This document shows, piece by piece, positions 12,584-24,234 of a stretch of DNA of 64,000 bases (the first letter of the stretch is position 1; every line of letters begins with the position of its first letter). Origin of the DNA: Siphonodentalium dalli (Eukaryota; Mollusca; Scaphopoda; Gadilida; Siphonodentaliidae); contig CP136065.1 of NCBI GenBank assembly GCA_032622095.1, positions 54,805,949-54,869,948 of the forward strand, given 5' to 3'. The notes below the pieces were generated by a model. That model was not told the DNA's origin. It made no database searches and worked only from the letters and a program-made list of their open reading frames with translations. The position numbers and the translations under genes were made by a program.

Positions 12584-12997
12584 GGGTACGTACATACACT
12601 GGCAAGTTTGCACGGTATGGTTTGCAGGCATTTTGTCGTAGAAAACGATATGGTGCCATAATACGAACGGATACAAGCACATAAAGTGCATCTGTACCAC
12701 AGCTAACTACGTCCGAAGTAAAATCTCTGTAGTTCCACATGTAGCGATGCTACCGGAATTTGCCTGTAAATATCATGCAATTATCTCGCAAGAATAAATC
12801 ATACAGATATTTGAAGGCAAATTCCAATAGCACTATTACAAGTGGAATTAGATAAATGCTACTTCTCATGTATTTCGCTTTGATATAGATGCATGTTATG
12901 TGCACGGTTCCGTTCATATTCTGGCACCATGTGGTTTTCTATGACGAAATACCCGCAAAAACATACCGTGCAAACTTGCCAGCGTATGAACGTAGCC
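12584..12997. mobile_element. PIF/Harbinger-like MITE (GGGTACG ends)
   Basis: TTA at 12581-12583 and 12998-13000; ends GGGTACGTACATACACTGGC and the complement at 12975-12997. Non-coding. Three-base TTA targets with GGG ends are typical of PIF/Harbinger. Confidence 0.88.
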
Positions 12998-13282
12998 TTA
13001 GATACGTCTTAATTTGCATTCATAGTTTACGCAAAACACCGAAGTCTGTGGATCGCTTCAATACTTTCTTTCCTGAACAGGCCGTTTGTTGAACTTAATA
13101 ACTGAATAGGAATATTTCTGGACTTGTTTTATCATTTATTATGTCTGTCCTCTGCTTATATTGCCTGAACACCCCTCCAAATGAATAATATATCATTCCA
13201 ATCCAATGTACACTTTTATAACTGGTTGGGAGAATTCATAGAGGAAAGAAAGGTTTAATTCATCTTTAATTTATCTTCGTAG

Positions 13283-13668
13283 TTTACGAAGAACCAGAGA
13301 CCACAACCAGCTCCACCACTGAAACCTCCACAACCGCTGGCGTACCAACAACGGCAGCCAACTCACCACCAACAACCGCATGCGCCGTAAAATCTCTGGC
13401 AGAGATTTACCCGAACAAGACCCTGGATCAGATCGTTGCGGAAATCAGGAAGAATCTCACGCTTGACAAATCACAGCTCTCGGCAACCCAAAACAAACTG
13501 GTGAGCGCTACTGACGATCGGGTTTCGGCAACAAGCATAGGATTCGGCCTCGGGGTTTCGGTTCTCACAATGGTGTTTGGAGGCCTCTTTGTTCTTGACA
13601 TGCCATCGCTGATCCACGACTTCAAGGAGCTCAGCAACACAATGAAAGAATTGTTCGGAATGGCATAA
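13283..13668 (+). CDS. Terminal exon of a membrane protein: Thr-rich stalk plus C-terminal transmembrane module
   Basis: Acceptor TATCTTCGTAG; the exon begins two bases before a codon and runs 127 codons to TAA at 13666-13668. It opens with a mucin-like stalk (EEPETTTSTTETSTT, PTTAANSPPTT). A Cys-containing segment (CAVKSLAEIYPNKTLDQIV) and SATDDRVSATSIGFG lead into one hydrophobic helix (LGVSVLTMVFGGLFVL) with a short D-x-P-x-L-containing tail (DMPSLIHDFKELS). A C-terminal module of the form SAxDDRxSAxxIG, then a helix, then D.P.L, is one I recall from many lophotrochozoan extracellular proteins. Its upstream exons were not found. Base composition (GC-rich, strong third-position bias) differs sharply from the AT-rich flanks, which supports real coding. 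Confidence 0.8.
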
Positions 13669-13879
13669 GAAGATTGGGATGGAACAAAACAATGTGCACA
13701 CACACAACATGAACATTACACAACATGCATTATACCAATCTACCAGAGTTTTCTATTGAATATTTGTACGATAGAACTCTGATAGAAATTAGCATTACAC
13801 GTGGGAACTCTGCATATTTTCGAAAACAATTCAAACATATCAGCCACAAGCTGGGAAACTAACATTTCTGGGTTATTAA

Positions 13880-14301
13880 AGATGCCCTGTCAGATTTGAT
13901 ACTATGAAACTATCATTGGTACACTAGTTTAAAAAATCCTACCCGTGAGCTCATTAATAGAAGGTTTTTACTGTCAGATAGCGACTTTCAAAGGAAGAGT
14001 TTCTTTTACATGTTTTTAATTTTTGCCAGACAAACAAAAATTCCAATTATAGTCTCAATAAAGATCGTACATGCTCTCGTTTCTCAAAAGCGGTAGATAA
14101 TAATATCGTTTTCATTTATTATTTTTTTTCTCGTTTTAAACGTAAACCGATGGACGCTTCTGTGAAATTAACTCGTCACATGTGTCAAATACAATATGGT
14201 GATTAATTGTAGGTATTTTTAGTTTTTCATTTGCCTGCTAAGCTGAATATTACCTCAGGAAAAAGTTTGACTAATTATTTAACAGATCGGACCGTGGATC
14301 T
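13880..14301. mobile_element. TTAA-flanked AGATGCC-end element
   Basis: TTAA at 13876-13879 and 14302-14305; left AGATGCCCTGTCAGATTTGA, right AGATCGGACCGTGGATCT. It lies about 210 bp past the stop of the 13283-13668 exon and supplies the nearest AATAAA (14057). Confidence 0.8.
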
Positions 14302-14653
14302 TTAAATTTATTTCAACAATACGTAAAATCGAATAACAGAAATTATAACTTCAGGTGATTATCGCTGAATTATTTTCTCAGATTGTTTCATAATATGGAG
14401 GTCTAAAGTTCATGCCAACTTTGGGTATTGATTGTAATCTTTCTAATGTGGTGCAAATGGCGACTATTTACAAGATGAAAATATGGTATGCAGGAGTCAA
14501 AATAAATTATAGTTAAGAACGCATGACAATTACCGAAACTAAAAGCCAGTATTGTATTCCAGTACATTCAACATACAGATACGTATATATATCACACCAC
14601 AGTGGTCTCACGTGGAACCTGGTACAATCCGACATGCACATCATTACACACTA

Positions 14654-14830
14654 CAGTAATGCTCTAATTAATCGACTTCTTATCTTATCTTATGGCTTGT
14701 TGCCATTCATCGGAAAGCTCTCGGGGAGAACTTTCCGATGAATGGCAACAAGCCATATTTCCGACTAAATCATGAAAAGTTACCCATAATTCTGCTGTTG
14801 TTAAGAAGTCGATTACTTAGAGCATTACTG
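14654..14830. mobile_element. Tc1/mariner-like palindromic MITE
   Basis: TA at 14652-14653 and 14831-14832; ends CAGTAATGCTCTAA and TTAGAGCATTACTG. The centre is the palindrome GGCTTGTTGCCATTCATCGG / CCGATGAATGGCAACAAGCC. Confidence 0.85.
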
Positions 14831-14839
14831 TACATGTAC

Positions 14840-15846
14840 ACACGCCAGTATGACATGGAATTCTGTATATTTACAAACGCACACAGACAACACTCGCACG
14901 TGGCACATGCAATGAACATGACAAAGAAACAACTGAATGCAGAAAAGTGTTGGATCTCGTGGTGATGGTTCTCTGTGTGCTGGTAGCAGTCACCAAGTAT
15001 ACAAACACTGACATGGAAAGGACAACTTGCGATGAGCGCAAATTGTGATGAAAACCGAGGGAAATTGACAATTAAAATTTCCCGTCCGGCTGGACAACTC
15101 AAATTGGTCTATGGAAAATGAATTGACAAATCTAATGCATTGAAGACTTGCATGATTTCAAAGTTCTCAAAAGACACATTCCCGTCATATTTTTACGGGC
15201 AACTTATGAGAACCTGAAAATATTCTGAGGAAATGGAGAAAATGCGTTCAGTGGCGTACCTGAACATATGGCAGGTGGAATTCTGCGCGAACAGAGTGAC
15301 ACTAAGCCTCGTGGTTCAATGAAACAAAGTGATGCCGAACTATTTGCGCAATCTTTGCAGTTTACTCCTTGGAATATTAGACTAATGATGTTGGCGTAGT
15401 GAATGGGGGATTTGATAAACTATTAACTGAATTTTCAGAAACAAAAGGCTCAATGCTAAAGACGTACATGTGTATCACTAAACATGATGGGAGTGTGTTG
15501 GACTCATTCTGCGCCACAAATTGTGACGATTAGAGGATGGAACTTGATTGGACGTCGTGGCGTAGAATGTTCATGGATTACCACGTGTTTACTGATATAC
15601 TTCGAGCCGTTGCATATCAAAACGTTACTGCGAGAAAGTATTTCGTTGAAGATTGTTTTCGTGATTATTTTCTTAATTTCTAGAATCGTATTTCGCTTGG
15701 TATCGTGATGAAACTCATTGGTGTGTGTGCTGAATTATTTTGGATATGTATAGGCTTTCTTGTTTTCAACATTCGCTTCTTCGTTGCATATTATATATAT
15801 GCTCTGTTATCATGCTCTCATACATGCATCAAGTTTGCATAACCGG
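14840..15846. other. No recognised gene
   Basis: No coding-like frame, no clear repeat. Confidence 0.5.
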
Positions 15847-15849
15847 TAA

Positions 15850-16107
15850 GGCTGCGTTCACACATGGACATTTTTCAGGTATTACAATTTGAACATTTTA
15901 AACGGGTACTGCACACTACATCCGACCATTTATGAGACCATCTCATTTGATACCCAAAATAATATATGCAACAAATGAATGAATTTGAGCCATGGATTAG
16001 TGCAAAAATACAGTCAGTTTGTCGGTCATATTCTATCAAACGGTACGCATCTGTGCCGATTTGCCTGAATAATTACCAGAAAATGTGTCAGTGTGTGTTA
16101 CGTACCC
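15850..16107. mobile_element. PIF/Harbinger-like MITE (GGCTGCGTTCACAC end)
   Basis: TAA at 15847-15849 and 16108-16110; ends GGCTGCGTTCACAC and GTGTGTTACGTACCC. Its middle (15912-16009) is shared with 58276-58361. Confidence 0.75.
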
Positions 16108-16528
16108 TAACAGACAAGTTACTGATCGCGAGTCTGCAAGACATGTCATATTCCAAAGCCTGGGCATAACGACTTGCACCTTAGCAACTAGAAATACACC
16201 ATATAATGGGGATGGTCACATCGCTATTTCCAAAAATCCGCATTGCCGAGTGTCCTACTAAAGGGACAGGAACTTACGTCATCAACATTGTCTCTAACCC
16301 AAACGATGTTGATTTAAATTTGGTTAAAACATATATAAACGTTTGTCTGGTGGGATACACTAGTACATGAGCTGTGGAAATTATTTAATGCGCATTCAAA
16401 AATCAGTACTCGTTAAAGACTCATATTTATAGCTGAAATGTACAAGGAAAATAGGTATCGATTTTGTCCCGATTTTGAACATCAAACACACCTCAATCAT
16501 TTAATTGGATGCTTGTTAAATGCACATA

Positions 16529-16741
16529 CAGTAATGCCCAAAGTAATTGACCACTTAACCACAGCATAATTATGGGTAATTTTACATGATTTAGTCCGAA
16601 ATATGGCTTGTTGCCATTCATCGGAAAGCTCTCGGTGAGAGCTTTCCGATGAATGGCAACAAGCCATATTTCCGACTAAATCATGAAAAATTACCCATAA
16701 TTCTGATGTGGCTAAGTGGTCAATTACTTTGGGCATTACTG
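16529..16741. mobile_element. Tc1/mariner-like near-perfect palindrome, 213 bp
   Basis: TA at 16527-16528 and 16742-16743; ends CAGTAATGCCCAAAG and CTTTGGGCATTACTG. The two 105 bp arms match almost base for base and meet at CTCTCGGTGAGAG. Confidence 0.92.
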
Positions 16742-16744
16742 TAA

Positions 16745-18075
16745 CCTCTTTCACTAGTAGCTACAATAATTCCAGCAAGAGGAGATGTCTTGTTCATCCA
16801 CTACATGCGTTCCAGGTAGCATTTATCCGAACGTCCAGAGCGACGGTTTAGAGATTACATTAGTGATGTAAGTTCTTGTCCCTGTTCTCTGTGAAAATCA
16901 TTTCCCTTTTGGGTTCACGTTTCAAAAGTTCCCACGTATAACAGGTCAGGTGATCTCCAAAGATAGATAAGCAGACGACAAAAAATACATAATAGTTTAT
17001 ATATCAACTCTCGGGTGTATCGCTTTTCGTTATAATTTATTATACAACTCGACTATCGCCATACCTGAAGATTTCACGACTTTGGAGTTTAGGCCCTCGA
17101 ACGTTTTGTTGTGAAATACGACACGCCTCTCTTCCCTCTAAAAATACCTTTATTCTCTCAAAAACAGTGCATTGATCAAGCCCCCAATAATAGCCTGTTA
17201 AACAGAACATATCGGCTGTTTTTTTTTGTTTTTTTTTATCATCTCTGAGTGATATTCTTGGGACATAATTGCATCATTGTGGTAAATACTGTTCTGCCAA
17301 TGACAATTTTACAAATTATTTTCTTGTAAAAAAAAAAAATACAAAAAACACACACGCAATCAAATTTATTATGCAGTACAGAAGCAACAAATTAGCCATG
17401 ATTTCGGGAAATATGGTGTCGCCCTTGAATATTGATGATTTAACTACTGTGTTGGGATTTGAAATTAGATGTCTACTAAAACAATACGATTGCCTAGCTT
17501 CGGATTTTTATCGTACCATTTTTTTCAATCTTGAATTCGCGACAGCTCACTTCTTTATATTACATAACTATCTCTATTAATTGAGATTATGCACAATTGT
17601 TGATGACTAGCTATCAATATTCCAAATCCGAGATAAAATAATGGTATAAATCGACACTCTTTAAACTGTATTATTGTCGATCCCTACAATGCAGTGCAGC
17701 CGACAGTTACAATCGGTTACTGTGCATTTTCACAAAATGGATTTAATAGTTAAATTAAGTTATTAATATATGTAAGCTTCTTTTGCCACACATCTTTTGC
17801 TGAAATTCGTAATTTTTCATTCAAATGCAAATTATATTACTCTATATTTTTGACATGTATGTATGCTATTGTGTTGGTAGAGTATTGTTTTGTGCACATT
17901 TGGTAAATTATGTATTTAATTAAATTTTCAGGTTGATTCAGCTAAAGTTGAATAATGTTTTACATTGTTTTGAAGCCGCTATCTCATTTCATTTCATGCA
18001 CGAATTGAAAGGTATAATATTCTACGTGAGCGACGGGAAAGCATTAATGTAGCTCAACAATAATGTGCTGTTTGC
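16745..18075. other. No recognised gene
   Basis: AT-rich, frames short; the 103-codon frame at 17269 is Ile/Asn/Phe-rich and not coding-like. Confidence 0.5.
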
Positions 18076-18079
18076 TTAA

Positions 18080-18482
18080 AGATGCAATGACCGATTTGAC
18101 ACCAAATAAGTCAGAATTTCCTCAGCCACCTTTTCACTCACAAGGCAAAATAAAATTTAAAATACTTGCTATCACCATCAGTTGCACCATACTTCGTTGT
18201 GAAACTTAACACGACCACCCATAAGTAATACGTATAAAAAGCTAACAATCGAGAACGCTCTTTATTATCAACAGGTTTTTGGTGACTAAAGCAATGACGC
18301 TCTTTATAAGAGACGACCATTGGAAATTTTCCTAGGCTGACGAAAATTCAAAACTTTTTGGAAAGTCGATACATGTCAATCAAAACTTACTATTAATGGG
18401 CTCATGTGTCCGATCTACTTATTTTCTGGGTTTTAAAACGGACATATTCTGGTTGTATGGTGTCAAATCGGTTAGGACATGT
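18080..18482. mobile_element. TTAA-flanked AGATGCA-end element
   Basis: TTAA at 18076-18079 and 18483-18486; left AGATGCAATGACCGATTTGA, right GGTGTCAAATCGGTTAGGAC. Same family as 13880 and 20902. Confidence 0.82.
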
Positions 18483-18750
18483 TTAATATGTTCGGCTGAT
18501 TTTACCGACGTAATAAAATATGTATGTTAAATATGCCCATCGGCATCACATAATACGTGCTATACATTATGTATACTAGTTGTCGTATAGTCGATCAAAA
18601 AATCATTTTTAAAGAATATAGCCGTTTCAGTACTGGGTGAATTTTCCCGCCGTGCACATAGGATATTACAGTCAGCCGATTTTTAACGTTCAACGTGCGA
18701 CGTAAAAAAATCTAAACATAGATGTATCCATGTCATGAATATCTTTTACA

Positions 18751-18819
18751 CACTCGGATAACCTAACCATAACGTCGGCTCGTACACACTCGGATAACCG
18801 AACCATAACGTCGGCTCGA
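18751..18819 (+). repeat. 36 bp tandem duplication
   Basis: ACACACTCGGATAACC.AACCATAACGTCGGCTCG occurs twice with one substitution. Confidence 0.9.
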
Positions 18820-18890
18820 GTTCGCGGTGTTTTATTCAGCAAAGTGATATCGTTTGCATGAACGTGAACTCATCCTCGAGTTATCTCTAA

Positions 18891-19292
18891 GGGTGCGTTC
18901 ATACACTCGCAAATTTGCCAGGCATTCTTTTGCAGGCATTTTGGGTATAGTAAACTACAATGTACCAGAAACGAAATGCCAAAATGCTTATAAAATGGAC
19001 CTGTACCACAGCTAACTGCATGAGAAGTACAATCTATGTAGTTCCACTACTAGCTATGATATTGAAATGTGCCTGTGAATATCATGCAATTATCTCGCAA
19101 GAATCAATCGCTCGGGTATTTGAAGGCCATGTGCTAGTAACACCGTTTCATGTGGAACTACCGAAATTTCACTTCCCATGCCGTTAGCTTTGGTAAATAT
19201 ACATTTTGTATGCATGTTGCCGTTCATATTCTGACACAAAAGGGTTTCCTATGAGAAAATGCATGCAAACTTGCCAGTGTGTGAACGTACTC
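18891..19292. mobile_element. PIF/Harbinger-like MITE, multimer unit 1
   Basis: TAA at 18888-18890 and 19293-19295; ends GGGTGCGTTCATACACTCGC and GTGTGAACGTACTC. Interior shares CATGCAATTATCTCGCAAGA with 12584-12997. Confidence 0.88.
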
Positions 19293-19295
19293 TAA

Positions 19296-19706
19296 GGGTA
19301 CGTTCATACACTGGCAAGTTTGCACGGTATAGTTTGCAGGCATTTTGTCATAGAAAACCCATGGTGCCAGAATATGAATGGAAACATGCAAATAACATCA
19401 TCTTAACCAAAGCAAACAACATGAGAAATAAAATTTCGGTAGTTCCACTTGTAATGGTGCTACTGGCATTTGCTTTCAAATATCTGTATGATTGAGTCTT
19501 GCGAGATAATTGCATGCTATTTACAGGCAAATTCCGGTAGCATCGCTACAGGTGGAACTACAGAGATTTTACTTCTCATGTAGTTCGCTGTGGTACAGAT
19601 GCATTTTATATGCATGTTTCCGTTCATATTCTGGCATCACATAGTTTTCTACGACGAAATGCCTGCAAACCACAACGTGCAAACTTGCCAGTGTATGAAC
19701 GTAACC
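19296..19706. mobile_element. PIF/Harbinger-like MITE, multimer unit 2
   Basis: Starts right after the TAA that ends unit 1; TAA again at 19707-19709. Ends GGGTACGTTCATACACTGGC and GTGTATGAACGTAACC. Confidence 0.9.
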
Positions 19707-19709
19707 TAA

Positions 19710-20075
19710 GGGTACGTTCAAACAGCTGGCATAATTGCCAGGCAAATTATTTATTAAATTCTTCATAGCTGGCTATCTGTTTATATATTGCGCGCTTTTC
19801 TGTGATAAATGAAGAAGTGACACAATATGTATTTTCGATTGAAATGTCACGAGTGATTGCACGATTGAGACTTGCCACATATTTGAACGCTAATTTCAGA
19901 CAAATTTCAGCTGTATAATAACTGATTGAAGTACATAATTCTCACTGCGGATGCAGTACACATTGGGTGTGTGAATTTTATCAATTGTCATTCCTATCAT
20001 ATAGCACACTGTGGCCCACTGCGACGAATTATCTGTAATATAGCCCGGCTAATTTGCCAGCGTGTTGGCGTACCC
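19710..20075. mobile_element. PIF/Harbinger-like MITE, multimer unit 3
   Basis: Starts right after the TAA that ends unit 2; TAA at 20076-20078. Ends GGGTACGTTCAAACAGCTGG and GTTGGCGTACCC. Interior is different from units 1 and 2, so it is a related family and not a simple duplicate. Confidence 0.85.
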
Positions 20076-20079
20076 TAAA

Positions 20080-20895
20080 TACTCATGTCCTGTTTATGAG
20101 TCTGAAAAATAAACTGATTGATTTGGTAGCAATATGTATGTTATATCAAAATTTGATCGACGGAACATTATTTTATTGTAGTATTTGACTCCGAACTGAC
20201 ATATATGTTTAATGAAATTTGAAAGCCCAAACAATGTTCGAGTGTCCGATTATATTTACAAAGAGTCAACAATACATGTATATATACAGTTTTTTCTGAC
20301 GATCCATAAATAATCGCCCCTTGTTTCTCCCATAATGTATTGCACGTCGCTGATTTATCTCACTTATATCGCAATGGGAGTCAACTATTTCGCGCTGCCA
20401 GAACCTATGAAAATAAGTATTGATAATTCAATAACAAAACACCGAATTAACATTTTGCGACCGAATCACTTCTGTATATCTAAGTTCTATATATTGTGTA
20501 TACTATATGATACTAGAATATAATTTGAGCTTTCGAACATTATATGGGCCTTTATTCAACCAATTTACGGCCAAACCTTGCACGCAGGAAGTTGGTTTAA
20601 ACAATATTTATTTGTACCCTCAATCAACATTTAGAACAATTGTGACATGATAGATATATAGGGGTGAAGAAGATCAATCAAGAAGCGAGTCATCTCTTAT
20701 GTTGAGTTATCTCCTCTGAAAAAAAGAAAGAAACGTGGAGTATATAAGAAGAGCAAATGCAGGAAGTTGAAACCGGAAGTTGAAAATAAATTAGAATATC
20801 AGCATCCATCATAATGAACTCGTGTCACGAAAACCACTTATCACTAAAGATTTTTATTTTCAAGGTAATCCTAAAACACAACAGGATGAAATATT
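20080..20895. other. No recognised gene
   Basis: Nothing supportable was seen between the MITE multimer and the next TTAA element. Confidence 0.5.
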
Positions 20896-20901
20896 CCTTA
20901 A

Positions 20902-21477
20902 AGATACCATGTCCGATTCGACACCATAAAACTACAATTGTCACTGTCCGTGTGACGTTTTCTATAGCAGAAAGTAACTAGACAAGCCTTGAAATAGTGT
21001 GTCTGTCATTTGCAGAATGAGGTCCCCAGAGGGAGAATTTAGTGATGCTACCCCGCATAGTTAGCATCACAAAATTCACCCTCTGTGAACCTCATTCTGC
21101 TGAGTTGTAAGCAGAATAAGGTCCACATAGCGGGCTAGCATCACCAAATTCACCATCTGGGGACCTCATTCTGCTTACAACTCAACAGAATGAGGTTCCC
21201 ATAGGGTGAATTTGGTGACATCACTAAATTCTCCCTATGGGGACCTCATTCTGCAAATGACAGGCACACTATTTCAAGGATTGTAACTACATCGTGTCAA
21301 TGAGCCAATTAGCCCGTCCATAACTGGAGCTTCCTGGAATTTTTAGAACTGATGGATTCTTTTGTAGATTTGTGTGACATACAAATCATGGCGATTGCAA
21401 GCCTTTTTATTTTTTCTTTTGTTTGGTGACCTGAAAATTATCTAAGGATAATTGGTGTCGAATCGGACCGTGGATCT
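20902..21477. mobile_element. TTAA-flanked AGATACC-end element with nested palindrome
   Basis: TTAA at 20898-20901 and 21478-21481; ends AGATACCATGTCCGATTCGA and TCGAATCGGACCGTGGATCT. A CAAGCCTTGAAATAG element (20983-21283) sits inside it. Confidence 0.85.
20983..21283. mobile_element. CAAGCCTTGAAATAG palindromic element, nested
   Basis: Ends CAAGCCTTGAAATAGTGTG and CACACTATTTCAAGG. The interior is a series of hairpins built from CAGAATGAGGTCCCCAGAGG and GAATTTAGTGATGCTA in both orientations. Confidence 0.85.
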
Positions 21478-21700
21478 TTAAAATTTATCACAGTCGAGAA
21501 TAAAAATGTAAACGCTCTCTACGAACATCGATTGTTCGAACTTCGATGTCTTACAGGCGTGACTCATTTAAAAAAATAAAAAATACTTTCCTCAAGTTGG
21601 TAGCAGGGATTTTAACTACAAGTATTACTTACTTGAGCACTGTCTAAAATTTGGGCAATTTTCGTCAAGTGGTTGCCATGGGAACTATATACAGGTTTAA

Positions 21701-21953
21701 CCCTTTCTATACTAAATAGATTTTCCCACTCACTTATAAAAATATACAGTGTGGTGGTTTAGTATACATAATAGTGTTCATGAACAATAAGCAGATGGTC
21801 GATCACAATAGTGCAGAATGAGTGCTATTTCTTGGAGGCAAATGTACCAATAACAAGTTCAACAAACGACCTATGGTCGTTGGCTGAATTTATTATCTGA
21901 ACATTTCCTATGAGATAACTATTCATCAATGAGTATTTAGTATATAGAAAGGA
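21701..21953. mobile_element. piggyBac-like MITE (CCCTTTCTATACTAAA ends)
   Basis: TTAA at 21697-21700 and 21954-21957; ends CCCTTTCTATACTAAAT and ATTTAGTATATAGAAAGG. It contains CAACAAACGACCTATGGTCG, a small internal palindrome. Confidence 0.88.
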
Positions 21954-21957
21954 TTAA

Positions 21958-22790
21958 ATCGCAGATATAGTAATTATTGTGTGTTAAAGCTATGTGGTGA
22001 TATTGCAATACAATTTTAATTAATTAGAGTTTCAATGACATTTGAATCATCAATTTTATTGGTAACAAATATTGCGTTAATTTGTTTGCCAAATTTTCCG
22101 AGAGCAAAGCGATGCTCATTCAACCTGATTTGATAAAACACCTGCTTTTGTTTTCAACGACTCACTTTGTTGAATTTTATTGAATGGTTGACTATCTCAA
22201 TACTGCTGAAGCCTTTATGTGATATTTGCAAATATTTTCCTTATATTGTTATCTATCTTGAGAGTTTTAAATAAATGTTATTTATATATCACGAGTTTGT
22301 TATTATACCCAAGCAATTCGAATAAAATGGGGGTGTAAACTAATAAATTTGTCCATCTGCCCACAACGCTGGTTAAGTGTACGGATGGCCTTCGTTATAG
22401 GTTATATTTAGAAATAACAGTTACCAAATTATTAACATTTCCCCAAGAATATACTAATAGTATAGTAAATGTTAGTATGCATGCGATATGAACCACAAAA
22501 CACACTTTGTGTGAGCCCAGAGTTTGTTTATAAACAACACTTAAAGAGTGAGCTATAAACAAAACACTCAACACCGTGGCGATTATTTAGGAGAATGATT
22601 ATGGTATCAACACCGAAAGATTAGTGAGCGCTATACCGGTAAGTTGTAAACAACTTTGTGGTATTTCTAAATTCTAACCAAAGTTCAAGTAGTGGGGTCT
22701 CCTCGGTGTTGAGTCTTTTGCTTATTGCTTATACTCTTTACGTATTGCTTGTTTACATAACATGTCGTTTGTTTTCATAACACATGTTAA
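21958..22790. other. No recognised gene, up to the gap
   Basis: AT-rich; no recognised element. Confidence 0.5.
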
Positions 22791-22890
22791 NNNNNNNNNN
22801 NNNNNNNNNNNNNNNNNNNNNNNNNNNNNNNNNNNNNNNNNNNNNNNNNNNNNNNNNNNNNNNNNNNNNNNNNNNNNNNNNNNNNNNNNN
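22791..22890. other. Assembly gap (100 N)
   Basis: Exactly 100 N, a conventional placeholder. The right edge is a GA-rich microsatellite (22891-22919), which probably caused the break. Frames crossing it are meaningless. Confidence 1.
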
Positions 22891-23054
22891 GAGAGAGGGA
22901 GAGAGAGAGAGAGAGAGAGCAACATACATTCGATATAAAAACAACACAATAACATCCGTTCAGTGGGGAAATCATTTACAAATGAGTCACGACCACGGAG
23001 GAGAAATGGCGGTTCTTACAAATAATGGAATCTAGCCGCGTCACCTGAAGTGAT

Positions 23055-23417
23055 CTATGAGAAACGGCCACTATCTAAAATAAACTTCTGTACCGCCAAG
23101 AATATTTCGGAATTTAATTTGTTTGGAAGTTCATGAGATCCGTACAATAGAACATCGGTTGTTATCATACTTATGAGTACGTTACTTAGAAGTTCTGATC
23201 TAATTCTGGCGTAGTGAGGGCTTCGGAAGAAGAAATGGTAAGCTGATTCTGTTTCGAAACTACCGCATTGACACAATGGTGATTCTTTCAAGTGATTAAT
23301 AACAAGGTCGCGGTTCAGGTTGCTGCAACCTAATCTAATACGAGTATGGTATATTTGGGGTTTCCTGGAATTATATGCATTTCGCGATAGGTATAGTGCT
23401 TTAAAAATAATTTGCAT
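23055..23417 (-). mobile_element. LINE reverse-transcriptase C-terminal fragment
   Basis: The minus-strand frame reads YHTRIRLGCSNLNRDLVINH, then SPLCQCGSFETESAYHFFFR and PHYARIRSELL. The LxCGxxETxxHFFxxCxxY pattern is the zinc block at the end of CR1/L2/Crack-like LINE polymerases; the expected Cys before PHY reads as Ser. No other domain of this copy is present beside the gap. Confidence 0.75.
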
Positions 23418-23539
23418 ATCTATAGTGATCCTTTTTTATCTGCAAGTAGTGGTTCTCAATCACGGGTTGTCGGATCTCAATGATATCTGAAATGAATGTT
23501 GATACAACAAATAGGCCTTTCAGAGGAATATTCAGAACA

Positions 23540-24230
23540 ATACAACATTGATCGTGATCATTATTCGAGCGCGCATCATATGGGAGCACAAGGGACACTC
23601 GTTAAAATTGCAAGTACATCAGGGGGGGGGGGTCGGAAAAAAATTTCAGGCACGTATGGCATTTTTTCTCTTTCGATCATTTTTTGTACCCACCCACCCC
23701 CACCGCCAATTTTTTTTCCGTTTTCGGCAGTTTTTCCGACCATTTTTTGACACCCACCCCCCCTTTTAGCACTAAAACAGAGATTTGCGGGGGAATTCAC
23801 TGTAAACAGCTGTATATGAATTTATGTGCATACTATTTATCATGGATGTTAACATGGACATGTAAATAGGAATGAGTCATTTTGAGGTCATTCGGCCAAA
23901 AAAACATGGCTGCCAGCGGCCATCTTGGATTTCAAAATTTGCAACAAGTACATCAGAAAAAGATACATCAGTACTATTTCTCACAGAGAATAATCCCCTT
24001 CTGGAACAATTTACCAGAGTCAGTTGTGACCGCAGATAGCACTAAGGCATTCAAGACTCTCATAGACATTCCTTTGCTAGACCATAAATTTGATCACGAT
24101 CTATAGACTAAACTCACATAAATTGTGTAACTATACGTTATTTGGAAAACGTAAATATGTAGTATACACATGTATATGGTATCACCTGGAACAAGAATAA
24201 GACAGACTCGTTCCGTGATTAAATGATTTG
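23540..24230 (+). mobile_element. LINE 3' end, interrupted by a 320 bp insertion
   Basis: RIIWEHKGHSLKLQVHQ ends at about 23625. After an insertion the same frame type resumes at 23947 as KKIHQYYFSQRIIPFWNNLP, then ESVVTADSTKAFKTLID, to TAG at 24104-24106. This is the well-known last block of jockey/CR1-like polymerases. The tail ends near 24230 in a GATTTGATTTGATT repeat, as in many LINE 3' ends. Confidence 0.75.
23626..23946 (+). mobile_element. Insertion in the LINE 3' end with 12 bp target duplication
   Basis: The 12-mer CAAGTACATCAG occurs just before (23614-23625) and at the right end (about 23938-23949) of this insert. The insert starts with a run of G and TCGGAAAAAA, and has complementary TTTTTCCGACC inside. 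A 12 bp duplication points to retrotransposition, perhaps a SINE-like or processed sequence; no family was recognised. Confidence 0.6.
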
Positions 24231-24234
24231 ATTT

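Noticed and set aside
13428-13716. Two minus-strand open frames of 81-91 codons
   Set aside because: They are shadows of the plus-strand terminal exon, whose splice site, helix and composition fit coding far better.
22722-23035. Open frames crossing the N run
   Set aside because: The unknown bases hide any stop; the gap length is a placeholder.
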